DNA of 64,000 nt, taken from NCBI GenBank assembly GCA_019636385.1, contig JAHBXT010000002.1, forward strand, positions 1,320,154 to 1,384,153, written 5' to 3'. Within the stretch, counting starts at the first letter, position 1, and the number at the start of each line of letters is the position of its first letter. The notes beneath the pieces are model-generated. The model searched no databases, was not told the origin of the DNA, and was given only the letters and a program-made list of their open reading frames with translations. Source of the DNA: Pirellulaceae bacterium. GTDB taxonomy: Bacteria > Planctomycetota > Planctomycetia > Pirellulales > Pirellulaceae. Position numbers and translations under genes: made by a program. This document shows positions 51,918 to 61,065 of the stretch, in pieces.

Positions 51918-53957
51918 TTAAGCCTCTCCCTTGCTCTTCACGACGGCTCGATGGTCTTGCTCACGCACCCCTACATCCAAATAGCTGCGGAAAGAGATGC
52001 CCAGCTTGTTGGGCGGCGTTTCAACCTGCTCAACCACGGGTGTACGCCGACCATAGAGAAAGACGATTTCAAAGGCCGCTAGAACCTTAGGGTTCGCAAA
52101 CAGATACCAGGCCTTGGGGCTAGCACCGACGTAATACGGATCGCTCAAATGAGGAGCCGAGATCACGCGATAGCGATTGCGATGCGGGTTGTCCACAGGG
52201 ATCTTGGTGGGCTGGCCTGATGCATCGATCATCAGTTGAGCCGAGCCCATCAAGAGTTCAGCATCAGTCTCCAGTTCCACCGGTACAACCAACAACTCGG
52301 GACGAATGTTGATCGGTTTATGGTCTTTGGGTTTGTTACCTGGACCAGCCTTTTGTTTGCGGAAAGTAGTTTTAGCAACCGTAAGCGAAGGCGCTCCGAA
52401 AGTCGTCTCCAGCCCCGAAAGGAGATTTCCATTGTTGGCAGAGAAGAATCCGTTCGGATTGCTGAGCAACAGCGTGAAGAACAACTCATCAACGAGTTGT
52501 GCACCGCTGCGTCCCAATTCCTCAGGGATACTCATGAACGCTTGCAGATCATCATTGATGATGTCGTTGCGAGTCAGCGACAGGATCTGACCGTAAGTAT
52601 CGGCCTTGTTGGCATACTTCTGCTCAGACAGAACGCCATGCTTGAGTTCGCCATCGGGGGCGACTTTCTCAAAGCTCCCTGTCCCGAGTAAACGATAGCG
52701 CGAGATCTCTTTGAAATCGTTCACAGTGCCGATGCGACAGAGGTCGAATGCTGCGATAGGAGTGCCTTCGTAGGCTGCAAGCAACGTCTTGTTCATGACG
52801 TTTTCCAGAATGCCTGGAAGCGACATTGTGGAGAAACCAGCTCGAATGGTCTCTTTCCCATCACCGAACAGTCGCGGAACATAGTGCCCTTCCAGTCGAG
52901 CACATTCTGCAACCAGCTCACATAGGCCAATTCTGCCCAACTTTGCTGCTGTATTGAGCGTCCGCTCGCCATAAGCTTTGAGCAGCTTTTGCTCGTCCAT
53001 GTTGAGGGTCAAGCAGCAAGCCGCTTCGAGAACCTCGCGGCGATAGGTGGGTTCACCCGCCTGTTGGTCGGGGGCCTTGGGGCGTTCGATTCGTAGCACT
53101 GCCAACTCCGTTTGGGTAACACTCCAGCCTTGTTCAATGGCGCGAGCTTCGATCTCTGGATGCTTGCCAGCACACACTTTGCGAATGCCGGCGATACGTT
53201 TGGATTCAGCAGCGGCTTCGATACGCATCTTGGAAACGACTCCACTCGTGACAGGGCGCTTGGGCTTGCTGCCCATATCCAGGCTTGCATTCACCGGGTC
53301 GAGCTCCGAATCATCGAACTCGGTGCTGTCGTTGTCCGACTCTTCGTTGTCGATCTCCTCGTCATCGCCAGCTTGGCCAGCCGCGATGCGAGCCTCGGTG
53401 TCATCGTCGGCACCAAGGGCCACGAACGAGACTTCACCCAGCGTTGACTTGCGAGCGATGTACACAGGACCTTTGAACTCGCGACTGTTGGCGGACGCAG
53501 TCTTGCCTTCAGGAATGAAAACAACCTTGTCCGCGTTCGCACCGAGCGATGCTTGCCAAGGAAAGCCGTTCTCGCTGGTGGCGATCACTTCCTGCGCGGT
53601 ATTGCCCACACCTGAGATCACGCCAGCAACTTCGAGCCGAGAATCGCCGACCATGATGTCGTCGGTGTGACCAACGATACTGGCGCGATCGTGGTCCTTG
53701 AGAATGGGGCGAGACTTGCGAGTAACTCGCATGCCCGCTAAGTCAACGACTACGGGATATGGCCAGCCACCAAGACGCATCGCGCCACCGGTGTAAGCGA
53801 CCATCGAGAACTTTCGCAGCGCCGGCTTGCCTTCTTCGGCAGCCTCAGCGGCCTGTAAATTGATCGAACTGGCATCGTCACAAACGATTCGCAGAGAGCT
53901 TGGTACCGACTCGGCGTCTACCTCACTCTGCTTGTTCGACTGCAATGTCTTCGTCAT
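51918..53957 (-). CDS. Fused prohead protease and major capsid protein
   Basis: 679 residues. Residues about 40-190 look like a prohead protease: LKDHDRASIVGHTDDI (His), NGFPWQASLGANADKVVFIP and KSTLGEVSFVALGAD (candidate Ser). A linker with acidic repeats (about 195-230) and a basic stretch follow, then 280-679 is the HK97-fold major head part, rich in Leu/Ala helices and ending in VGASPKAWYLFANP and VETPPNKLGISFRS. One polypeptide would release mature capsid by self-cleavage. It overlaps the portal gene by 35 bases. The family is Mu-gpT-like or related. The catalytic residues are inferred. Confidence 0.83.
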   Translation of the reverse strand: MTKTLQSNKQSEVDAESVPSSLRIVCDDASSINLQAAEAAEEGKPALRKFSMVAYTGGAMRLGGWPYPVVVDLAGMRVTRKSRPILKDHDRASIVGHTDDIMVGDSRLEVAGVISGVGNTAQEVIATSENGFPWQASLGANADKVVFIPEGKTASANSREFKGPVYIARKSTLGEVSFVALGADDDTEARIAAGQAGDDEEIDNEESDNDSTEFDDSELDPVNASLDMGSKPKRPVTSGVVSKMRIEAAAESKRIAGIRKVCAGKHPEIEARAIEQGWSVTQTELAVLRIERPKAPDQQAGEPTYRREVLEAACCLTLNMDEQKLLKAYGERTLNTAAKLGRIGLCELVAECARLEGHYVPRLFGDGKETIRAGFSTMSLPGILENVMNKTLLAAYEGTPIAAFDLCRIGTVNDFKEISRYRLLGTGSFEKVAPDGELKHGVLSEQKYANKADTYGQILSLTRNDIINDDLQAFMSIPEELGRSGAQLVDELFFTLLLSNPNGFFSANNGNLLSGLETTFGAPSLTVAKTTFRKQKAGPGNKPKDHKPINIRPELLVVPVELETDAELLMGSAQLMIDASGQPTKIPVDNPHRNRYRVISAPHLSDPYYVGASPKAWYLFANPKVLAAFEIVFLYGRRTPVVEQVETPPNKLGISFRSYLDVGVREQDHRAVVKSKGEA

Positions 53958-55407
53958 CCGTTACATCTCCTGGAGAAAGTGAAGTTGAATCGGTCGAGAG
54001 TCCGAGCTCACGCATGAGCGAGATCTCTTTCGCGCGTTGTTTAAGTTCCGCCTCCCAATCACGCCCCTGCCTCGCGTATTCATGGGCTAGAGTTGTCGTA
54101 TGATTGGCGAGGCGGATTTTCTGGGCATTGGCTTCTTTGGCTGGGTCGACATGCTCATGTCCGTCCCAGAACCATTGATGCTCGAACGACGAGTCGAGAG
54201 TGCGAAGCGAGTTAGGCAGATAGCCTTCGATGAGAATCGCCTCGCGCAGCCATGCGTACAGAATGCGATCCAGAATGGTGCGAGCCATTTGGGACTGCTC
54301 GACACGGATCGACTTGAAGTAGGTTTGGTGATCGAGTCGCCCGGAGGCATAGTTGTAGCCCGACGAATTACCGGCAGCGACATTGAACGGCATGTTCAAA
54401 CAACGTGCGATTTCGTTGAGAATCTCACGCTTGAACTCGGCGTATGTGGTTGCCGGTTGCTCAGCGTGCATCTGAGCCATCTTCCAACCGCCTGGCATCG
54501 TTAGGAGCGCTCGCTTCTCCAGTTCGATCGGCTCGAACGGTTCAGCCGCATCGGCTTCGCCACCTGCCGGCGCATCGGTGTAAAGAATCCCTGCGAAGTC
54601 AGCCGCCGTTTCCGCAGCCGCCAAAACAGCCAAAGTGAATCGTCGCAGCTGCGCGAAGAGTGGAAGCGCCGGCGTGATGTCGGGAATACCACGGATCTGG
54701 CCAGGCCGATCGCTGCGGAAAAAATGTAGGACGGAATTGGCATCGATAGTGTCGTAATTCTCAGTCAACGAGAACGCGTCATCACCTGGATGCTCTCGAA
54801 GTACGTCATACGAAATTGGGTTTCCGTGCTCATCGAAGCGAATGCCATCGAGGTAACGATAACTGTCGAGAGCCAAGATGGGTGACGTGATCTGTTCAGC
54901 TTCGACCAGCTTCAAATCGAGTTGAACCGGTGATTCGATTCTTGGGTTACTAGTTAACAAGCCAAACGATTCACCATCCGACACGCGGGCCAGCCGCATC
55001 GTGCGCAGCTTCTCTGCCAAGCCAATTGCATCGGCCCAAGCAAAGAACTCTTGCTCAACAAATCGGTTTGCGAATGCGTCAGCGGTTAGCATCTGCAATC
55101 GAGGTCCAGTGCCAACACAGTCGTTGGCTAGAGTCAGCGAGATGCCGCGAGCATAAGAGTTGTTGGCGATCTCGTATCGCGAACGGTTGCGTAGCGTGCG
55201 GCGCACTTCGGGGCTATTGGCCGCACTGGCCGATAGTCCGTCAGCCGCCGCCCAGTGGCGAACGTTGTCGACCGTGGTGGTCGCAGCGTCGTAGCGCCCC
55301 AGCAATCTCACCAACGACCAGGGGTGTCGGGCCGAGCGTCCACGGACGAGCGACCGATCTTTGCGATCGCCGTTCCTGCTCAGAATCCCTGACAACAACT
55401 TAAACAT
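53923..55407 (-). CDS. Phage portal protein (lambda family)
   Basis: About 494 residues from ATG at 55407 (MFKLLSGILSRNG); a GTG at 55440 is also open. The order DAATTTVDNVRHWAAADGLS, RSRYEIANNSYARGI, VGTGPRLQM, FGLLTSNPRIESP and GRLDHQTYFKSIRVEQSQM is typical of the lambda-like portal family. The protein forms the dodecameric channel for DNA entry at one vertex. The acidic C-terminus contains a Pro/Ser-rich tail. It overlaps the protease-capsid gene by 35 bases. Confidence 0.9.
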   Translation of the reverse strand: MFKLLSGILSRNGDRKDRSLVRGRSARHPWSLVRLLGRYDAATTTVDNVRHWAAADGLSASAANSPEVRRTLRNRSRYEIANNSYARGISLTLANDCVGTGPRLQMLTADAFANRFVEQEFFAWADAIGLAEKLRTMRLARVSDGESFGLLTSNPRIESPVQLDLKLVEAEQITSPILALDSYRYLDGIRFDEHGNPISYDVLREHPGDDAFSLTENYDTIDANSVLHFFRSDRPGQIRGIPDITPALPLFAQLRRFTLAVLAAAETAADFAGILYTDAPAGGEADAAEPFEPIELEKRALLTMPGGWKMAQMHAEQPATTYAEFKREILNEIARCLNMPFNVAAGNSSGYNYASGRLDHQTYFKSIRVEQSQMARTILDRILYAWLREAILIEGYLPNSLRTLDSSFEHQWFWDGHEHVDPAKEANAQKIRLANHTTTLAHEYARQGRDWEAELKQRAKEISLMRELGLSTDSTSLSPGDVTDDEDIAVEQAE

Positions 55408-55479
55408 CCGTGAATCAATCCCTTCTGTTAAACCCGACACCCCTGCCTATAGAATCAAGCTTGATTCGTTGCGAACCGA

Positions 55480-55677
55480 TTAGTCTGCACCCGGTGGCAC
55501 GAGCTTGTTGAAACGAAGACCACGCTTCGGTTGAGAGGCGGCCGCCTTGGATGCCAGATACTTGTCAGCAGCAATCTGCTCGGTGAGCTTGTGCTGCTCG
55601 ACGCTGCCGGCATCTCCCGATGCCTTAGCGGGTGCCTTGGCACTTTCGCGAATAGTCTCTTGCAAGTTGTCTGACAT
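55480..55677 (-). CDS. Small head-region protein before the portal
   Basis: 65 residues. The C-terminal segment IAADKYLASKAAASQ, then RGLRFNKLVPPGAD resembles small proteins regularly found just before lambda-type portal genes, in the place of gpW. The N-terminal half is Ala/Ser/Glu-rich. It probably connects or seals the head. Family name not recalled with certainty. Confidence 0.65.
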   Translation of the reverse strand: MSDNLQETIRESAKAPAKASGDAGSVEQHKLTEQIAADKYLASKAAASQPKRGLRFNKLVPPGAD

Positions 55678-56048
55678 CTGGAAACCCTCTTCGAGTGAAA
55701 AAGAAACTCGATTGCCTCTTCCAGTACTAACTATGCAATTTGTCCGAACGACGTCCCAAAATCAGTCTCCACCCAGGCCATTTCCAGGTTTTTCATCAAG
55801 GCAATTTTCCTGTCGCCGGGAAGTCGTAACCCCAGCAATCATCGCTATTTAGCTCGTTTTCTCGCGATCCAAAGGGCGATGGTATTTGCGAGATATGGTA
55901 AATTTCCTAAATTTTGCTGTCGTCCTGTTCGGGATCAGCCAGAGGAGGAGTAAGCCTCTGGTTCAAATGACCGCAACTAGAGCCTATAATCACCCCCCAT
56001 GTTGATTAAACCGACTTAACCCAACAAAGCCATATCGCCGGGGCATCA
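55678..56048. other. Intergenic region ahead of the GTPase
   Basis: 371 bases between the minus-strand head gene and the plus-strand GTPase gene. It is AT-richer than its surroundings. It holds a 7-bp hairpin at 55939-55961 (CCAGAGG and CCTCTGG) and a good promoter match at 55962-55990. No gene is seen. This is the junction through which the cargo gene was probably inserted in the phage operon. Confidence 0.6.
55962..55990 (+). promoter_or_regulatory. Sigma-70-like promoter for the dynamin-like GTPase
   Basis: A -10 TATAAT (55985-55990) matches consensus exactly. A -35 TTCAAA (55962-55967) lies 17 bases upstream. The start codon is 58 bases after the -10. The hairpin CCAGAGG/CCTCTGG ends 1 base before the -35 and may serve as an operator. 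It gives the gene independent expression from the minus-strand late operon. Confidence 0.6.
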
Positions 56049-58301
56049 ATGAAGCCAGCCGAATACCAAGCCGCAAGAGAAGCATTACTCAAAAGAATCA
56101 ATCGCCTTCGCGAGATCAGAGATGAGCTTAATGCCAGAGATCCGGTGTTTGTCAATTCACTACCGATCGACGTGCGCCAAAAGCTTGTGCTATTGGACCG
56201 TGAAGCTTCCAGGCTTCGAAATCCCGATCTTACAATTGCATTTGTGGGTGGGTTTAGCGCAGGTAAGTCTTCTCTGGTGAATGCTTTCCTCGGACGATAC
56301 TTGCTACCAGAGTCAACCAAGGTCACGACGGCTGTACCAACATTCGTAAGATCTACTACCGATGACGAGTGCGCGGAACTCCACTACCTAAACGAAGCTG
56401 AAGTCACGCAACTGGATGATATGTACCGCAGGGAAATCTCTAAATTGTACGGCCAGCCTGATTTAGCTCAGTTGCCGTTCCAAAACATGATTCAGTCTGT
56501 CAAGCCATTAGCGAATGAGGGACGCGGAAAACGCCTTATCGAGCAGTTTGAAACGTTTCACACGGAGCGAGCCAAACGTCGAGTTGAACCACGTGGGCAA
56601 ATAGTAAAGACTAGTATTGGTAAAGTACAAGAAATCATTAGAAATGAAACAGAGGCTATGTTTTTAGACAGAGTCGTTCTGTTTGTGCAGGGAACTCAGG
56701 TACCGGAAGATGTTGTGGTAGTCGATCTGCCCGGGGTCAGCGTACCAAACCCGCGTCACCGCGAGATAACGTTTAGGTTTGTAAAGGAGGACGCCCATGC
56801 GGTGGTCTTTGTACTCATGTCAACTCGACTTTTCGATAAAGACGAAGTCGAGATTATGGAACTTTTTCGCGCGGGCGAAAGTAAAGTAGCCGAAAAAACA
56901 TTTTGGGCACTAAATCGATGGGATTCGCTTTCGAGTCAGCAGCAGCGACAGACTATAGCGGATTTTGAAGCAAAGATGCAAGAATTTGCCATACCAATCG
57001 GCTATCAAGCATTTAGAACAAATGCCTTACATGGATTGCTCTCGCAACTTGGGATTAAAGGGGAGTCAATAGATGACCTAGCTCTACAGAACCATGTTAA
57101 AGATTATGAAGATGCCTTACAGGTTCGTTACTCTGACTCGCACGCAACTGCGTTTCAAGAGAGCCAGATTCCACATCTGCAAGAACAGGTTGTCCAATTC
57201 CTAAATGGACGGCTTCGGCAGACAACGCTCAGAGCAGCGCAAGAGAATTCTAGAGCAAATTTCGGCGAGCCGCTCCCACACCATCTTCGCAGAGCAAAGG
57301 AGGCTGATGATTCGTTGATTACAGGAAATCTTAAAAGAGAGGAGAAGGAGGTTACGCACCAGAGAGTTGATCTGAGATTTCAAGAACGCGCGACGGGTAT
57401 CCAAGAAAAGCTTCGAGAACTCAGAAATGAGGTGGCAGTACAGAAAGGTGCGATCTTAGTTGCGAAAACCAAGGAGCTGGTGGACGAACTAAAGTCTAAA
57501 CTCGAGACAGGTCCCGAGACAGATGCGTACCAAATTTACAAAGAGATTATCTCGGAGCGGGAACTGCGAAAGTATCCCTACCACTTTGAAATCGAGATGC
57601 GAATTGTTGATAACCTTAACACTTTGTTAAAACGCAACTTTCGGGCAATCGTGCGTCAGCAAGTTGAATCCTTTTTTGAGGAACTTACACAGCGTGTTCA
57701 GTCTGCAATTGAGGGAATCCGCGAGGACGTCAATTACAACGCGGAAGTAACAACCCCATTCGACGAAATAATTCAGCACGAGTCAGGCTTATTCTGCGAG
57801 CGCGTAGATGGCCAGGTGATGGGTAGAGTCACGGATCTGGATGCTTTGCTCCTTTTCAAGCCCAAGAGTTTCTGGGGTTTAATGGGTGGGAACGAGATCC
57901 TCGACGGCCTTGAACACGCTGCTCGAATGGGAACTCAGAATCTGCAGAACGCAGGGCAAGCAATTCAGGAAGCAGACTTCGCTGGAAAAACTGCTCAGAT
58001 TCGTCAAACATTGACTTCGCACTACTTAGCAAAGGTTAGAGAGTATCACGAACAACTGTCTCACCAAGTATTTCCAATCGTGATTAACAATATGCAGGAG
58101 ATTGAGAAACGGATACTTAAGACGATGGAAACCAAATACCGTCCCGCGTTAGAAATTGTTCTGTCAAAGGAGGCAGAGGGAGAGTTCGCGCACAAGCGAA
58201 CATCCGTTGAAGAGAGATCTCGACGTTTCAGAAGTTTTATAGAGGACATCGAAACAGTAATGAATGAGATGACCCAAATCGTGGCTGGAAATGTTCCATA
58301 G
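56049..58301 (+). CDS. Dynamin-like large GTPase
   Basis: 750 residues. The GTPase domain has the P-loop FVGGFSAGKSS (Lys73), a threonine-containing switch region (KVTTAVPTF), DLPG (226-229) and NRWD (289-292) in place of NKxD. Then follow long coiled-coil stretches (about 420-480, 520-560) and a helical tail with RTSVEERSRRFRSF. This is the layout of bacterial dynamin-like proteins, which bind and remodel membranes. It is the only plus-strand gene inside the minus-strand late operon, between terminase and portal, and it is AT-richer. It probably protects the host cell membrane during infection by other phages. Cargo status is inferred. Confidence 0.85.
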   Translation: MKPAEYQAAREALLKRINRLREIRDELNARDPVFVNSLPIDVRQKLVLLDREASRLRNPDLTIAFVGGFSAGKSSLVNAFLGRYLLPESTKVTTAVPTFVRSTTDDECAELHYLNEAEVTQLDDMYRREISKLYGQPDLAQLPFQNMIQSVKPLANEGRGKRLIEQFETFHTERAKRRVEPRGQIVKTSIGKVQEIIRNETEAMFLDRVVLFVQGTQVPEDVVVVDLPGVSVPNPRHREITFRFVKEDAHAVVFVLMSTRLFDKDEVEIMELFRAGESKVAEKTFWALNRWDSLSSQQQRQTIADFEAKMQEFAIPIGYQAFRTNALHGLLSQLGIKGESIDDLALQNHVKDYEDALQVRYSDSHATAFQESQIPHLQEQVVQFLNGRLRQTTLRAAQENSRANFGEPLPHHLRRAKEADDSLITGNLKREEKEVTHQRVDLRFQERATGIQEKLRELRNEVAVQKGAILVAKTKELVDELKSKLETGPETDAYQIYKEIISERELRKYPYHFEIEMRIVDNLNTLLKRNFRAIVRQQVESFFEELTQRVQSAIEGIREDVNYNAEVTTPFDEIIQHESGLFCERVDGQVMGRVTDLDALLLFKPKSFWGLMGGNEILDGLEHAARMGTQNLQNAGQAIQEADFAGKTAQIRQTLTSHYLAKVREYHEQLSHQVFPIVINNMQEIEKRILKTMETKYRPALEIVLSKEAEGEFAHKRTSVEERSRRFRSFIEDIETVMNEMTQIVAGNVP

Positions 58302-58327
58302 AAATGTTGGTTATGTATAAAACCCCG

Positions 58328-60595
58328 TCAAGATTTTTTCAATTTTTGCATTTCTCGAAAACTTCGTCTCTGTTGGTTTTCGATTCGATTTTCGTTAGAA
58401 CCAAATAATGCGACGCCGCTTATCGAAGCCGCAACGGCGGAACCGACGAGGCAGTCGAACCAGTGGTTGTCCGGCTGCTCGGGTCGCTGCTTCCACTCGT
58501 CGACGCTTCGGCCACGGGCTTCCGTCTTGACGAAGTACTCCGAGGTCAAATGCTCGGCGAGCATGCGATGCGTTTCGGCGTTCGTACCAAAGAGCGAGAG
58601 GCAGCCGCGATCGCCCATCGAAACACGCAGCCGAGCGTTGATAAACGACTTCCACCAGTTGGTATCGTAGACCACGTGGCGGATGGCCCGCTTACCGGCG
58701 ACGTTGGGGATACGCCAGTTGAGCCCTACGCGATCACCTGGCCGGCGTCGGTACTCGCTGAATGGCAAACTCGAAGCGCCGACGAAGCGACCGTGGCTGG
58801 GAATGATCACAGAGGAGTGCGTGGCCTGACGGCAGAACTGGTAGACCACATCTGTCGATTGCCCCCAGTTAGCGTCGATCAGACAGCGTCCAATGCGCAT
58901 CGCAGCGCCGTCGTCTCGCTGCCACTCGCGTTCGAGCAGTTTCGATGTCAGCGATTCGAGGCCAGCGTAGATCGATCCTTCTAGTCCGGTTCCAGTCGCT
59001 TCGGAACTCAGCGTCTGGCGAGCCTCGCGCAGCGTGAAGTACGGACGCTGTTGGTCAGGGTAGCAACCATAGTCGATCACATAACCGGTGAAGTCGTCCT
59101 CCCAAGCGGTGACCACATAGAACAGGAGCTTTTGCTGGACGTCGATGAATGCGGTGAGATGGTTCGCACCGATCGAGACCAAGCCGCGATCCATTCGGTT
59201 GGTTTTGCTCGCGACCTCTTCTGGTTTGAGCATTCCGTCAACAACAGTCTCCGCTGGCAGAGGTTGGTTCTGGTACTCAGCAAAGAACGCTGCTTCGTCT
59301 TGCAACTTGAGATTCATAGCATGTTGAATAGCCGAGAGCTCGTCGTAGTTGAACCGCTCCTGCCATGCAATAACAGCCCCCTCATCCATCGCGGCTTGGT
59401 TTTGCCGATAGAACTCGGTGGCCGCTTCACCACCATCACCGCCACGCATCCCTTCGGCGCGGATCTCGGCATAGCGTTCCCATAACAATTCATTCTTGGG
59501 AAACGCATAGACCATCTTGGTGCGTTCGCCATTCCACTCCGGGTGTCGATTTCTATCGAGGATATTGTCGGCCATGTCACCTGGGCGAATAACCGTGCAG
59601 GGCATGATGCCAGAGATCTTCTTGCCAGGACCAGCTAGGCCAAGCACTGCGCCGGCGAGGATACTTTCGCGATTCGCGCATTGCGAAAGCGAACGAGCAC
59701 TCTCATCCGTTTGCGGGTCATCGAGCACCACGAGACTCGGACGCACTGTTCTACCGTCAGGACGCTTGAACTTCATACCTCGGATGCGACCAGTAAGGCC
59801 GGCGACCTTGATAATCGCTCCGCTGGCGCTGCTGCCTTCGATCGTTGGCAGTACGACTTCTTTTGCGGTCCATCCGATCTGCGTACGTTTGCCTTTGTAG
59901 AGCTGCCCGTTGGCGCGATTCGAGATGCCATCGAGAGCTTGAATCGGGAAGCAGACCTCGGGGAAGTCGGCTAAGAGCAGTTCGTTGCTATCGAGTTCGG
60001 TTTTGATTGAGTCGAGCATATCGCACGCATGCCCTTCATCGCTGCCGATCAAACATACGAAGTTGCGATGACCATAAAGCACCGCCCAGATACACGCGAC
60101 TTCGGCGATCGAACTCTTGCCGCTACCACGCGCCATCGCTAGCGCAAACAAACCGCCATGCACAACCGCTTGCTCGATCTTCTCAATCACCTTGATGTGG
60201 TCCGGCGACCAAGCGAGATGGAACGTTAGTGGAAAGTAGGTCTCACAGAAGTATCGGAAGTCTCGCGACGCGCGATCTTTGCGATCTGCGTTATCGACCT
60301 CCGGCAGTTCACCAATGTCACGACCTGCAAGTGCGAGCGCTGCGTTACGCGCACGCGCTCGTTCTTTCATCGCATCGTACGGATCGACACCGCTCGTCGT
60401 ACGAGGCGTATGACGTACGAGATGCATCCATGCGCAATAGCGAAGCAGATCAACTGTCTTGTTGTCACCAATTCGTGCGCCGGCGCGTTGACGGTGCCGA
60501 TACAACTGCCGCTCGCTGATCACCTCGCCTAGCGGCGTCGAGTTCAGCAGTCGGCATAGCTCGCTGGGTTTTAGTTTCCTCGGATCACTCGCCAC
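58328..60595 (-). CDS. Phage terminase large subunit
   Basis: About 755 residues from GTG at 60595 (VASDPRKLKP), overlapping the upstream gene by 11 bases. A start at 60649 would overlap by 65. The N-terminal 60 look like an HTH (LNSTPLGEVISERQLYRHRQ). The ATPase has Walker A AMARGSGKSS (about 155-162) and Walker B LVVLDDPQTDE (about 290). The nuclease domain begins around HLTAFIDVQQKLLFYVV, with the first acidic residue. The protein packages DNA through the portal. At 755 residues it is longer than many TerL proteins, so the N-terminus may carry TerS-like binding. Confidence 0.87.
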   Translation of the reverse strand: MASDPRKLKPSELCRLLNSTPLGEVISERQLYRHRQRAGARIGDNKTVDLLRYCAWMHLVRHTPRTTSGVDPYDAMKERARARNAALALAGRDIGELPEVDNADRKDRASRDFRYFCETYFPLTFHLAWSPDHIKVIEKIEQAVVHGGLFALAMARGSGKSSIAEVACIWAVLYGHRNFVCLIGSDEGHACDMLDSIKTELDSNELLLADFPEVCFPIQALDGISNRANGQLYKGKRTQIGWTAKEVVLPTIEGSSASGAIIKVAGLTGRIRGMKFKRPDGRTVRPSLVVLDDPQTDESARSLSQCANRESILAGAVLGLAGPGKKISGIMPCTVIRPGDMADNILDRNRHPEWNGERTKMVYAFPKNELLWERYAEIRAEGMRGGDGGEAATEFYRQNQAAMDEGAVIAWQERFNYDELSAIQHAMNLKLQDEAAFFAEYQNQPLPAETVVDGMLKPEEVASKTNRMDRGLVSIGANHLTAFIDVQQKLLFYVVTAWEDDFTGYVIDYGCYPDQQRPYFTLREARQTLSSEATGTGLEGSIYAGLESLTSKLLEREWQRDDGAAMRIGRCLIDANWGQSTDVVYQFCRQATHSSVIIPSHGRFVGASSLPFSEYRRRPGDRVGLNWRIPNVAGKRAIRHVVYDTNWWKSFINARLRVSMGDRGCLSLFGTNAETHRMLAEHLTSEYFVKTEARGRSVDEWKQRPEQPDNHWFDCLVGSAVAASISGVALFGSNENRIENQQRRSFREMQKLKKS

Positions 60596-60791
60596 GTCCC
60601 ATCTCCTTTGCTTGCCACGCGCTGTACTGCACGAGGTTGATCGTGCCATCCGCGTTCACCGGCGCACCGCTTTGTATGTCGAGGCGGATCTTATCTGGAT
60701 CGATCCGCTCTCGGTATGCGGCCGCAAGTAGCTTCGCCGCTTGTTCGACCGGAAGCCTCGTCGGATCGACCTGGCCCGTTCCTTCACTCAT
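60585..60791 (-). CDS. Small terminase-position protein
   Basis: 68 residues. PTRLPVEQAAKLLAAAYRERI, DPDKIRLDIQSGAPVNADGT and INLVQYSAWQAKEMGRGE are visible. It lies just before the large terminase and overlaps it by 11 bases. The size is small for TerS, and the N-terminal HTH of the large subunit may do that job. It could be a regulator of packaging. Family not recognised. Confidence 0.55.
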   Translation of the reverse strand: MSEGTGQVDPTRLPVEQAAKLLAAAYRERIDPDKIRLDIQSGAPVNADGTINLVQYSAWQAKEMGRGE

Positions 60792-60840
60792 CGCATTCCT
60801 CCGTGACTTGGTATCTCGAAACGTGGGGCCACCGTTTGCG

Positions 60841-60902
60841 CACCGTCGCGTTTTGGCCGCATGTTCGCCTGGTTATGCGGAGCATGTTTGGACGCGACGG
60901 TG
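60841..60902. repeat. Inverted repeat between the divergent operons
   Basis: CACCGTCGCGT (60841-60851) and ACGCGACGGTG (60892-60902) are a perfect 11-bp inverted repeat with a 40-base spacer. It sits between the leftward late genes and the rightward small-gene operon. It could be an operator (looping) for a divergent control region, or a DNA-packaging/terminase recognition site. Confidence 0.6.
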
Positions 60903-60969
60903 GCGTAATGTTGGGGCACCGGTGGCCTCTCAAAAAACATGGAAATTACTGGGAAAAACATGCAAGACT

Positions 60970-61013
60970 TCGCTTGAGGTTCCTCGAAACGCATGGCTCA
61001 TGTGTGTCATCGC
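60970..61013 (+). repeat. 44-bp promoter-like element, copy 1
   Basis: The unit has CGCTTGA at its left end, then GCATGGCTCATGTGTGTCAT starting 22 bases in. It precedes the amidoligase start by 73 bases when measured from its internal ATG. All six copies have the same fixed spacing between the two parts. Confidence 0.8.
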
Positions 61014-61065
61014 GACGCAGAAAACGTGACGCAAAACACATCTCGAACCACACAGGAACGCAACG

